Source: Chaetoderma sp. LZ-2023a
Lineage: Eukaryota; Mollusca; Caudofoveata; Chaetodermatida; Chaetodermatidae
Direction: 5' to 3'
Length of the DNA: 64,000 nucleotides
NCBI GenBank assembly: GCA_034401795.1
Contig: CM067372.1
Span: 13,960,940-14,024,939, forward strand
In this document: positions 9,903 through 20,938 of the stretch, one piece after another
Layout: every line of letters starts with the position of its first letter
Numbering within the stretch: the first letter of the stretch is position 1
Program-made: the position numbers and the translations under genes
The notes under the pieces: model-generated
Seen by the model: the letters and a program-made list of their open reading frames with translations, nothing else
Databases searched by the model: none
What the model was told of the DNA's origin: nothing

Positions 9903-10081
9903 GCGCTGACGTTGTGTATGATCCACAGCCAGCATATGATCATTATTTTGGACAAGTGTTAGCCAAGAACTACAGTAAACACGGTGTTGCTTTTGATACA
10001 GTTATGTTTCTCCGTGATAATCTGCATGCAGTGTGCTTCAAGACAAACATACTCAGCAAATACTTCCCTAACATTATGAAG
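9903..10081 (+). CDS. AP5Z1: AP5Z1 exon (first of ten in window)
   Basis: This exon encodes part of the AP-5 complex zeta subunit, which acts with SPG11 and SPG15 in late endosome and lysosome sorting. It begins two bases into a codon after TTTTCTCAG and ends in AAG before gtgagt. The peptide runs GADVVYDPQPAYDHYF, then FLRDNLHAVCF and FPNIMK. It aligns with the human segment containing RDNLH and FPNLFK as I remember it. Frame and phase fit the next exon at 11685. The preceding exon must be upstream of copies 1 and 2, outside the window. Confidence 0.9.
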
Positions 10082-10589
10082 GTGAGTTGGTGAAATGTGT
10101 TATTTCCTCTGCCATTGTGTAACGTCAGGGATGGTGAATGTGTCCTCTTTCCCCTTGTGACCTGTTCTTCATGGGTTTTGTAGAGTCTTTCGTAATGTTG
10201 CTTTTGTAAAATATTTCCAAGAGAGTTTGGCTGAAAACGAGTCACATACCAAAACATAGTATGATGTCCAAAATGGCCATCATGAAATTAGTCTCCGTGC
10301 ATTGACTGCATTGAGTATTGAAATAATGTATGTGTGTCGCTACATTGGGTTCTAAAGATATCTTAATTTAACAGTTTCCTAGTTTGTCTCTAAGATTGTG
10401 AACCTGGAACACCTGCTATCTGGAAAGCCATTTTTAACCGAAGAGCATTCACTTTGTGCAGGTGTGCCTGATTAGGTCTGTTAATTCACTGGTTGACTAG
10501 TTAATGAATTATAATTGCCTAACGAATTGCTGCCGGGGGAGCAATAATACATGTATTTCATTGTTGATTGATTGTACATGTGTGGTTTT
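10082..10589 (+). other. AP5Z1 intron, nothing recognised
   Basis: AT-rich intron sequence between the donor at 10082 and the start of the exon-derived array. I see no open frame of interest and no clear repeat. Confidence 0.5.
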
Positions 10590-11684
10590 AATCACTAGAC
10601 ATTAGCATGGAATCCACGAACAATCATGACAGAATGACTGATTATACATGTTTCTAATCACTAGAAAATAGCATGGAATCCACGAACAATCATGACAGAA
10701 TGATTGATTGTACATGTGTGGTTTTAATCACTAGATATTATCATGGAATCCACTAATAATCATGACAGAGTGATTGATTATACATATAGTTCTAATCACT
10801 AGATATTAGCATGGAATCCACGGACAATCATGACAGAATGATTGATTGTACATGTGTGGTTTTAATCACTAGATATTAGCATGGAATCCACGAACAATCA
10901 TGACAGAATGATTGATTGTACATGTGTGGATTTAATCACTAGATATTAGCATGGAATCCACGGACAATCATGACAGAATGATTGATTATACATATGGTGA
11001 TTTAATCACTAGATATTAGCATGGAATCCACAGACAATCATGGCAGAATGATTGATTATACATATGGTTCTAATCACTAGATATTAGCATGGAATCCACG
11101 GACAATCATGGCAGAATGATTGATTATACATATGGTTCTAATCACTAGATATTAGCATGGAATCCATGGACAATCATGACAGAATGATTGATTATACATA
11201 TGGTTCTAATCACTAGATATTAGCATGGAATCCACGGACAATCATGACAGAATGATTGATTGTACATGTGTGGTTTTAATCACTAGATATTAGCATGGAA
11301 TCCATGGACATTCGTGACAGAATGATTGATTATACATGTTTCTCATCACCAGATATTAGCATGGAATCCACGGACAATCTTGACAGAATGATTGATTATA
11401 CATGTTTCTAATCACTAGATATTAGCATGGAATCCATGGACATTCGTGACAGAATGATTGATTATACATGTTTCTCATCACCAGATATTAGCATGGAATC
11501 CACGGACAATCTTGACAGAATGATTGATTATACATGTTTCTAATCACTAGACATTAGCATGGAATCCACGGACAATCATGACAGAATGATTGATTATACA
11601 TGTTTCTAATCACTAGATATTAGCATGGAATCCACGGACATTCGTGACAGAATGATTGATTATACATATGTTTCTAATCACTAG
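10590..11684 (+). repeat. Tandem array built from the AP5Z1 exon-11685 acceptor and exon start
   Basis: About sixteen units of 65-70 bp each carry a copy of the splice acceptor plus exon start (TAATCACTAG|ATATTAGCATGGAATCCA). The real exon follows as the last unit with TTAGCGTGG. After about 33 exon-like bases each decoy reads into GAATGATTGA, an in-frame stop for anything spliced there. Confidence 0.85.
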
Positions 11685-11768
11685 ATATTAGCGTGGAATC
11701 CACGGACATTTGTGACAGAATACCTGGACTTAATTCCAGCCTTTATGTCCTCATCTACTGCTATTGAG
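11685..11768 (+). CDS. AP5Z1: AP5Z1 exon (28 codons)
   Basis: The peptide begins ILAWNPRTFVTEYLDLIPAF and ends in STAIE. It matches the human region containing LAWNS and LLPALVDAGTALE as recalled. The exon is bounded by CACTAG and gtaatc, enters and leaves in phase 0, and fits its neighbours exactly. It is preceded by about sixteen decoy copies of its own acceptor. Confidence 0.88.
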
Positions 11769-13195
11769 GTAATCATATATTTAGTGATGATGCACGCTAA
11801 TCATAGCACATGCACGCTTGCTCACACGCACGCACACATTGCAGGAATACCTGCTATTAGGGACCATGTTTCCATGTCACACGCTTGTTTCTCATCTGGC
11901 CTGAATTCTCAGAAGCATGCCTTCAATACGTATACTTGTGAGAATAATTTAGCTTTTGTGGCCTCATAAATTTCTGTAAAACTGATTTCACAATATTCGT
12001 TCATATATCAGATAATCGGCTGCATTTAGCGTGGAATAACAGCTCTCATAATCAAGCTTTATTTCCTTTATGTATCACTCAGGAAATCATTGCGTACCAT
12101 GATATCTTCCGCCAGTGTAGAATCATCCAGTAGTTTTACTCGCTAGTGATATATGTCGTTACAGTACAGCTCATAAAACAGAAACAGAAACTTATCAGTT
12201 AATTCAATTTTAAACACAATGCAAGACATTTTTTGTTGAATATTTTGAACATAATTGGAATGGAAGACATGTCTTCCAATACAATTATCTTCAAGATATT
12301 CAACAGAATAGTTTATTTTGTTTTTGAAATATTAAGTTATGCGTAAGCTGTACTTTAATTACCTGAGATAGTGCGATGGACCGGTGATTGGCATTCATCC
12401 TGACCACCTCGCTGTCGCTATGTATTATTACTCCCATATTGTTGCCTAGAAGTTATGACTTAAGAATCTTGGTTGTGGCGTTATTTTATTACATTTAGAA
12501 TGTTGGTAAAATGAAATATGTTGATAAATTTTAATGAAAGTATGTTTCCAACTGAGATCATATTAAGTATGTATGGATATAAAATCGCACCTCATTTGAT
12601 ATCTGAGACATGTACAAAATGTTATGCATGCTAAATCACGAAGCAGATTAATGTTGACAATGATCGTCACAGCAATCAGCAAAGCTGTGGTAAAAGATGT
12701 GGTAAACTGAATTTGCCACAGCAAATATTTGCCGTGGAAGAAAATTGCAGGCCTAGGTATTTAAATGTGATTTTCTCATAGATATAGGGTATCAACCATG
12801 GTGTCATATTAAAGCAAGGCTCTACAATTCACCAAAAATAGAAAAAAGATTATAGTTAATGAAATTTGGAAAAAAACTGCTGTAGTAGTGCTGTGGTGAA
12901 CCAGTTCTGCCACAGCATTTTTGTGCCGTGGCAGAATTTTCCTGAATTTCAAGGACTGCGGTGACATCATAATCAAAATGACTATTAGTAATGTATTAAA
13001 ACACTGCCATGAAGCTGGAAATTCTGCCAAATCTACGAATTGTATGTCTTTGATGAATTTACGATTTAATAAACATTCTCCAGTCAAATTAGTTTAAATA
13101 TATTCATTAGTGTACTGGCATAGTTACCTTGAAATTGGGCTTCTGGGAAGTCAGGGTTCAGATTATAAAAATTGATCCCAACATGGACAAATGAT
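11769..13195 (+). other. AP5Z1 intron with one palindromic repeat
   Basis: AT-rich intron. Apart from the hairpin at 12234-12304 and two related short segments containing TGCCACAGCA (near 12712 and 12912), nothing is recognised. Confidence 0.5.
12234..12304. repeat. Palindromic hairpin repeat (GTTGAATATTTTGAA family)
   Basis: The arms start GTTGAATATTTTGAAC and end with the near-reverse complement AGATATTCAAC around a GACATGTC centre. Related hairpins are at 35394-35470, 45688-45762 and 57761-57842, so this is a dispersed MITE-like family. Confidence 0.6.
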
Positions 13196-13505
13196 GGGTG
13201 AAGCTTAGTTAGAAATGGGTGGGGTATAGCTAGAAATGGGCGGGGCATAGCTAGAAATGGGTGGGGTATAGCTAGAAATGGGCGAGGCATAGCTAGAAAT
13301 GGGCAGGGCATAGCTAGAAATTGGCGGGGCATAGTTGGAAATGTGTGGGGCATAGCTGGAAATGTGCAAGGCATAGCTGGAAATGGGCGAGGCATAGCTG
13401 GAAATGGGTGGGACATAGCTGGAAATGGGCGGGGCATTGCTAGAAATGGGTAAGGCATAGCTGGAAGTGAGCCAGGCATAGCTGGACATGGACGGGGCAT
13501 AGCTA
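13196..13505. repeat. 20-bp minisatellite (GGGCATAGCTAGAAATGG)
   Basis: About fifteen units of 20 bp lie just upstream of the exon at 13543. A short unexpanded relative (GGGCGGGGCATAGCTAAAAA) is at about 57938, so the array expanded from a dispersed sequence. The antisense open frames here follow from the repeat period. Confidence 0.85.
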
Positions 13506-13542
13506 ACCCTCTATTGTATCAAAATGTTATATTATTTTCTAG

Positions 13543-13745
13543 GTGTTTCATCTAATCCTCGACCTTCCCTGTACGGCCGCTGCTCTAGATGTGTCAAAAA
13601 GAGTTTCCAAGGTGGAGAATGCTCCATCACAAGTCACAACCTCTACCCCGTCAAGTTCTGTCGAAGCGTATAATAACCAGCTTTATCATCCGATGTTCAA
13701 GTTTATGTTGCGTATTGAAGGGGGACATGGTGATACGATTAATAG
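13543..13745 (+). CDS. AP5Z1: AP5Z1 exon
   Basis: This exon starts after TTTTCTAG in phase 0 and ends AATAG before gtaata, leaving two bases of a codon. The peptide VFHLILDLPCTAAALDV matches the human DLPCLTAVLDL block as recalled. The C-terminal half (NNQLYHPMFKFMLRIEGGHG) leads into the next exon. The last 65 bases of the exon plus its donor have been amplified downstream into a 90-bp array. Confidence 0.9.
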
Positions 13746-16320
13746 GTAATAGAGAGCTTATAGAGACTCACTTTATTAACTGATGTTCAAGTTTATGTTG
13801 CGTATTGAAGGTGGACATGGTGATACGATTAATAGGTAATAGAGAGCATATAGAGACTCACTTTATTAACTGATGTTCAAGTTTATGTTGCGTATTGAAG
13901 GTGGACATGGTGATACGATTAATAGGTAATAGAGAGCATATAGAGACTCACTTTATCATCCGATGTTCAAGTTTATGTTGCGTATTGAAGGGGGACATGG
14001 TGATACGATTAATAGGTAATAGAGAGCATATAGAGACTCACTTTATTAACTGATGTTCAAGTTTATGTTGCGTATTGAAGGTGGACATGGTGATACGATT
14101 AATAGGTAATAGAGAGCATATAGAGACTCACTTTATCATCCGATGTTCAAGTTTATGTTGCGTATTGAAGGGGGACATGGTGATACGATTAATAGGTAAT
14201 AGAGAGCATATAGAGACTCACTTTATTAACTGATGTTCAAGTTTATGTTGCGTATTGAAGGGGGACATGGTGATACGATTAATAGGTAATAGAGAGCATA
14301 TAGAGACTCACTTTATTAACTGATGTTCAAGTTTATGTTGCGTATTGAAGGGGGACATGGTGATACGATTAATAGGTAATAGAGAGCATATAGAGACTCA
14401 CTTTATTAACCGATGTTCAAGTTTATGTTGCGTATTGAAGGTGGACATGGTGATACGATTAATAGGTAATAGAGAGCATATAGAGACTCACTTTATTAAC
14501 TGATGTTCAAGTTTATGTTGCGTATTGAAGGTGGACATGGTGATACGATTAATAGGTAATAGAGAGCATATAGAGACTCACTTTATTAACTGATGTTCAA
14601 GTTTATGTTGCGTATTGAAGGTGGACATGGTGATACGATTAATAGGTAATAGAGAGCATATAGAGACTCACTTTATTAACTGATGTTCAAGTTTATGTTG
14701 CGTATTGAAGGTGGACATGGTGATACGATTAATAGGTAATAGAGAGCATATAGAGACTCACTTTATTAACTGATGTTCAAGTTTATGTTGCGTATTGAAG
14801 GTGGACATGGTGATACGATTAATAGGTAATAGAGAGCATATAGAGACTCACTTTATTAACTGATGTTCAAGTTTATGTTGCGTATTGAAGGGGGACATGG
14901 TGATACGATTAATAGGTAATAGAGAGCATATAGAGACTCACTTTATTAACCGATGTTCAAGTTTATGTTGCGTATTGAAGGTGGACATGGTGATACGATT
15001 AATAGGTAATAGAGAGCATATAGAGACTCACTTTATTAACTGATGTTCAAGTTTATGTTGCGTATTGAAGGGGGACATGGTGATACGATTAATAGGTAAT
15101 AGAGAGCATATAGAGACTCACTTTATTAACTGATGTTCAAGTTTATGTTGCGTATTGAAGGTGGACATGGTGATACGATTAATAGGTAATAGAGAGCATA
15201 TAGAGACTCACTTTATTAACTGATGTTCAAGTTTATGTTGCGTATTGAAGGTGGACATGGTGATACGATTAATAGGTAATAGAGAGCATATAGAGACTCA
15301 CTTTATTAACTGATGTTCAAGTTTATGTTGCGTATTGAAGGGGGACATGGTGATACGATTAATAGGTAATAGAGAGCATATAGAGACTCACTTTATTAAC
15401 TGATGTTCAAGTTTATGTTGCGTATTGAAGGTGGACATGGTGATACGATTAATAGGTAATAGAGAGCATATAGAGACTCACTTTATTAACTGATGTTCAA
15501 GTTTATGTTGCGTATTGAAGGTGGACATGGTGATACGATTAATAGGTAATAGAGAGCATATAGAGACTCGCTTTATTAACTGATGTTCAAGTTTATGTTG
15601 CGTATTGAAGGGGGACATGGTGATACGATTAATAGGTAATAGAGAGCATATAGAGACTCACTTTATTAACTGATGTTCAAGTTTATGTTGCGTATTGAAG
15701 GGGGACATGGTGATACGATTAATAGGTAATAGAGAGCATATAGAGACTCACTTTATCATCCGATGTTCAAGTTTATGTTGCGTATTGAAGGGGGACATGG
15801 TGATACGATTAATAGGTAATAGAGAGCATATAGAGACTCACTTTATTAACTGATGTTCAAGTTTATGTTGCGTATTGAAGGGGGACATGGTGATACGATT
15901 AATAGGTAATAGAGAGCATATAGAGACTCACTTTATTAACTGATGTTCAAGTTTATGTTGCGTATTGAAGGGGGACATGGTGATACGATTAATAGGTAAT
16001 AGAGAGCATATAGAGACTCACTTTATTAACTGATGTTCAAGTTTATGTTGCGTATTGAAGGGGGACATGGTGATACGATTAATAGGTAATAGAGAGCATA
16101 TAGAGACTCACTTTATCATCCGATGTTCAAGTTTATGTTGCGTATTGAAGGGGGACATGGTGATACGATTAATAGGTAATAGAGAGCATATAGAGACTCA
16201 CTTTATTAACTGATGTTCAAGTTTATGTTGCGTATTGAAGGGGGACATGGTGATACGATTAATAGGTAATAGAGAGCATATAGAGACTCACTTTATTAAC
16301 TGATGTTCAAGTTTATGTTA
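13746..16320 (+). repeat. 90-bp tandem array derived from an AP5Z1 exon end and 5' splice site
   Basis: Counting the genuine exon end as the first unit (13681-13770), 29 complete 90-bp units run to 16290 with a partial one to 16320. Each unit is 65 bases of exon 3' end plus 25 bases of intron and carries the donor AATAG|GTAATA. Units are almost identical and differ mainly at TCATCC/TTAACT and at one G/T. This gives 28 extra donor sites. Confidence 0.95.
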
Positions 16321-16515
16321 CGAACTTCAAGGAAGATTGAATTTCATTGTGAAAATGTTTGAAATAAAATCTTCTTTTCGTAGCAAATATTTTAAATCAT
16401 ATGAAAGGCAGTTACAGTTATGCTCATGCAAGCTTATGCTCATGCAAGCTGTAAGTGACATATAACACTTCAGCAGTAAAGTACGTATTCAACCCTGCTA
16501 TATTTCCTGTTGCAG

Positions 16516-16602
16516 GTTGAATGTGTTACATAGTGTCCTGGAGGATTTGAATGGACATGCGAGAGTGATTGTGTGCTCACAGATTGTGCCAGTATTGCTC
16601 AG
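16516..16602 (+). CDS. AP5Z1: AP5Z1 exon (87 bp)
   Basis: The acceptor TTGCAG and donor gtgaga bound a phase 2 to phase 2 exon. The peptide LNVLHSVLEDLNGHARVIV followed by CSQIVPVLLR matches the human stretch ending AVPTLLQ as recalled. The first base completes the Arg codon begun at 13744-13745. A GA microsatellite follows the donor. Confidence 0.88.
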
Positions 16603-16649
16603 GTGAGAGAGAGAGAGAGAGAGAGAGAGGATCTTAAACCAGTTATTAC

Positions 16650-17800
16650 CAGTATAGTGCCAGTGTTGATCAAAGCTGTTATGTATTGGTGCCAGTATTG
16701 ATCACAGCTGTTATGTATTGGTGCCAGTATTGATCACAACTGTGATGTATTAGTGCTAGTAATGATCACAACTGTTATGTATCAGGGCTGGTATTGCTCA
16801 TAGCTGTGATGTAATAGTGCCAGTATTGATCACAACTGTGATGTATCAGTGCCAGTATTGATCACAACTGTGATGTATCCGTGCCAGTATTGATCACAGC
16901 TGTGATGTATCAGTGCCAGTATTGATCACAGGTGTGATGTATTAGTGCCAGTATTGATCACAGGTGTGATGTATTAGTGCCAGTATTGATCACAGCTGTG
17001 ATGTATCAGTGCCAGTATTGATCACAGGTGTGATGCATTGGTGCCAGTATTGATCACAGCTGTTATGTATTAGTGCCAGTATTGATCACAGGTGTGATGT
17101 ATTAGTGCCAGTATTGATCACAGCTGTGGTGTATCAGTGCCAGTATTGATCACAGGTGTTGCCCTGTAGGTGGGGCTTAGAATACACCTTCCGTATCCTC
17201 TGCATGTCGTAAGAGGCGACTAAAGGAGGTAAGGGGGAGGTAACCCTGACAGAAACCTCGAGTGCTGAAGACGGATGTTCCAGGCCGCACGGCGCACTCT
17301 AATAAACCATGGATCCACGCACTTACCGCTTATGATCATGTTGATAGTCACTTACAGCACTGGCGGTATGATCAGCGAACGAAAAGAAGAAGAAGAAGAT
17401 CACAGGTGTGATGTATTAGTGCCTGTATTGATCACAGCTGTGATGTATCAGTGCCAGTATTGATCACAACTGATGAATCAGTGCCAGTATACATCACAAC
17501 TGTGATGTATCAATGCCAGTATTGATCACAACTGTGATGATGTATCCGTGACAGTATTGATCAAAGCTGTGATGTATCAATGCCAGTATTGATCACAACT
17601 GTGATGATGTATCCGTGACAGTATTGATCAAAGCTGTGATGTATCAGTGCCAGTATTGATCACAACTGTGATGTATTCGTGCCAGTATTGATCACAACTG
17701 ATGTATCGGTGCCAGTATTGATCACAGCCATGATGTATTAGTGCCATAACTGATCACAGCTGTGATATATTAGTGACAATATTGATCACAGCTGTGATGT
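16650..17800 (+). repeat. Minisatellite of about 36 bp (GTGCCAGTATTGATCACAG), left block
   Basis: About thirty imperfect units contain GTGCCAGTATTGATCACAG, usually followed by CTGTGATGTATTA. The core resembles the end of the preceding exon with its donor (GTGCCAGTATTGCTCAG|GTG at 16586-16605), so the array may have been seeded there. It is interrupted by a SINE-like insertion at 17160 and split by DIRS copy 3 at 17801. Confidence 0.85.
17160..17398 (+). mobile_element. SINE-like insertion with AAG-rich tail
   Basis: This 239-bp non-minisatellite segment lies inside the array and ends in a (GAA)n-type tail. GATCACAGGTGT occurs on both sides (17148-17159 and 17399-17410), consistent with a 12-bp target duplication, although the array itself repeats that word. 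It contains GTCGTAAGAGGCGACTAA, a motif I associate with mollusc SINEs. I could not make out clear tRNA promoter boxes. Confidence 0.55.
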
Positions 17801-17992
17801 TTTCACTTCAAGAGTATACTTACCTCCCTAATACTCTTTGATATTGCTAAATATCGGCTTTCACTCAATAAAACACTCAGATTAAAAAAGTTAGGTGCCC
17901 CTACTGGGCAGGGAGTCAGAGGGCAGTCCGGCGGATGCCAGCCCCACCACTGCGCATGCGCAGACTAGCACTTCCTCTGCTAATTTATTGGC
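17801..17992 (+). repeat. Left inverted terminal repeat, DIRS copy 3
   Basis: The first 15 bases (TTTCACTTCAAGAGT) are specific to left ends. The remainder is the reverse complement of 24493 onward, including TAGGTGCCCCTACTGGGCAG and the TGCGCATGCGCA core. Confidence 0.9.
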
Positions 17993-18084
17993 AGAGGGTC
18001 AACACATGTTTTCATGCTCAAAGCTTTTCTAAGCTATTTCTAAGTCATTTAAGCAAATTATTGGAAGTGTTATCACCTGTAGAG

Positions 18085-20856
18085 ATGGCAGAAGGCATTA
18101 ATTCGCCAGAGGAGGGCCCAGGACCTATCCATCAGGTGACTTCTAGTATATTTTAGCGAGTTTATCCCGGTGTAATGTGTTTCCAAGACTCACGTTTATC
18201 GTGATAAGCGCCTAATATAGTTGGTTTATTTCAAAATGGCGCTATGTAATACTAATCTCTCTTTGTGTTTATGTCCACAGGTATCTGTCTATGATTGTAC
18301 AGGACATCACATCAACAGAGGGTTTGTTTCTCTCCACCAAGGTTCCATTTCCTACTAATACTGTTAGGTTATCTAACCAAAAAGTCTATGTCCAGTGACT
18401 CGGAGGTTCCAGTTCATCAGTTTGGATGGTTTGTCTATGCAAAGAATCAGGTATTTTAGTTAATGATATGAGGCACTTCTCTTATTTTTGAAAATAATTA
18501 TATAAACTTTTGCCATTTTATCATTGTTTATCTGATGTTTGTGTAGCCTGAATATTCTATCCTTTCTAGTCAGGATGTTCTGGATATGAATACAATTCAT
18601 CCTTACACCTGGATGTTTGTTTCGGATCGATTTAATTTCTTTTTTTGAAATTATGACGTCATAATCAGCCTTGCACTTTATTAACAATTAAAGTTTTGCC
18701 CAACGCTGGTTCTCTAATATCTGATAGGTGATCTTTATGATCACTTTCCTCTCCTCTTATTTTGGTTTTGAGTTTCTACCCGTAACTAAAATACTCATTG
18801 TCTTCATCTTCTGGCCTGTTTCAAATTACCTGGTTGTCCGTCTTGTGGTCGTTTCCTCAAGGAAAGATTCATTCCACATTTATGTTGTCAATGTAGTCCT
18901 TGTGGCCCGTTACTTAAATGTGATGTATGTAAGCAGTGGGGGGGGGGAGGCGATCTAATGGCAGATTTTTTATCTTTGCAGGCGAAGGATAAGATCGTGG
19001 AGGAGGAGAGGAAACAAAAGAGAGTGGTAACGAGTAAAAAGGGTAAGAGGAAGACCTCGTCCTCAGTGGACATGGAGGCCTTCCGTAGTGAGATGTTGGG
19101 AGAGATGAAGAGGACAATCAAGGATTTGGTTCCAGAGTTGCTCCGTAGTATGCTTCCTGGATAAAATCCTTTGTTGTCCTCTTCATCTGCTTCGGAGCAG
19201 GTAATCCCCGCCTCTGAATCTGGTTTCTTTAGGCCTCTACCAGTTTTCGATGATTCAGAGGTTGCCCCATTAGAGGGGGCGTTCCAGGACACTGGCAGCA
19301 GGCTTGCCACGCCGGTGGTCCATGGATGGTTGTCGCTGGAACCTGGTGGCTGCTTATCAGCCCAGGGGTATCTGCACACCGCAGGTGCCAGTACCTCCTA
19401 TGGCACCTTTCCTGGCCAGTCCGGGTTAGCTCTCTTTGCTGACCCGGAGTCTAATCTTTCTGGCCAGGAAGAAGAGGATTACCTGCTGGGTTCCCCTACT
19501 GATGTCGTGACCATGGACATTGACGTCTGTGCACCTCTCGCGGGGAATACAGGCGACATTTCCACGGTTCTACTCGCGCAGGAGTAGAATTCACGGCTCA
19601 GAAGGTGGCCCGGGTTGAACCTGACGGCCAGTTGTTCCACATACCTCGGCTTGCCGAGAGTATAGCGGGTTCTGGCCAGGGCCATGGTGTGGCGATAAGC
19701 ACCCCACGCAATACCACGGTGCCTGCTCCTGGACAAGCCAGTCAGATTAACATGCCTGCTCTTTCGGGCCTGCATGCTTTCTCTGGCTTGCCATGAGTGT
19801 CAGGCTATCCAGCTTCTAGCTCGCCTGCGAATGCTCAGGAGGAAGACGAAGGCCCTCGTCTTGTAGAACTTTCGCAGGTAGCCACGGAGGAGGATTGGGC
19901 AGACACTTGTCAATGGCTTATAAGCGTCAGGCCAGACCTGCCCGTGGAACAGTCGGCTAGCCAGCGAGACCACCGGCCGTGGTTAGCTGGTAAGTCGACT
20001 GTTGGCGCCATGCCATCTCTGCCGTTGGCAGAACATATTGTTGATATGTTCTCGGCGGCGGAGACGTCCATCAAGGCGCATGGACGTCTCGCGAAGGCCC
20101 CTCGCGAGGTTGCAAGGCGCTACCGCATCGTAGCCGTAGAGTATCAGAGGTACGGTGTGGTACCTAAGCCGAGCATTGATGACCGCGCGGCTTTAGGTGA
20201 AGATACACGGCCAGGCTCCCGTTCTGACACGGGAGCCCTGTGTTCGGCCAATACCACGTTGCGCGATGCGGAGGAGAGTGTGAGAGCGTCTATTGCGGCG
20301 CTTTCTCATGTCTCCCAGCTGTTGCAAGGGTTAGTGACAGTATCCGCATCGCGCCAGCCTAGCCTGATAACTGTTCAGAGAGCCATCCAGGATGGTATCA
20401 ACCTGGCTCTGGATTGTTTGACTCGGGCTGTGACCAGAAGTGTCCGGGCGAGGCGCACGTTTGCGTTGGACAACGTGTGCCCATCCCAGGACCTGTACAA
20501 TAGGCTGCTGCGTACGCCTATGGCAGGTTCTGGTCTCTGGAGGTGAGGGATGCAAGCACCTCCAGGAGACGGTCACTCTGGTCAACAACCAGAGGGCGCT
20601 GCGTGAACAGTTTGAGGTGCTCCGTAGGGAGCATGTTTGCGTAGCACCCCCTGCGTACCATCCCCTGCAGGCTCGAGGTAGAGGTGGCCATGTCAGAGGC
20701 CAGCCACCAGCGCAGCGTCGGCCTCAGCCATGTGCGATTCGGTCAGCAGTGAGGGGGGGGGGCGCAGGCTCCTCCAGTGCAGCCAGCCAGGCAGCCACCC
20801 GTGTACCGAGGTGCGCGCGGTGCTGGTCGTGGCGCGTGAGGATCTGGTCGTGGTAA
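18085..20856 (+). pseudogene. DIRS copy 3 gag-like ORF1, broken
   Basis: A short first exon (ATG at 18085, MAEGINSPEEGPGPIHQ) ends at a donor gtgact. The main exon (from about 18826) has the Cys-rich motif and a ten-G tract at 18938-18947. Here the tract is in frame, reading KQWGGGGDLMADFLSLQAKD. Damage includes a mutated acceptor (TTTCAAAT), a TAA at 19162-19164 for Ser, an indel near 19560, and a two-base deletion near 20538 before the conserved GGEGC block. Confidence 0.78.
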
Positions 20857-20938
20857 TCGTGCCTGATGGGCCGCTTACCACGGTGAGAATCACTCCGGTG
20901 TTTCAGGCCAAGGAGACAGTGCCACTCTTGCACTCCTT

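Noticed and set aside
13084-13500. Antisense open frame of 138 codons, Pro/Met-rich repeat peptide
   Set aside because: It is a translation of the 20-bp minisatellite; no start context, homologue or non-repeat sequence.
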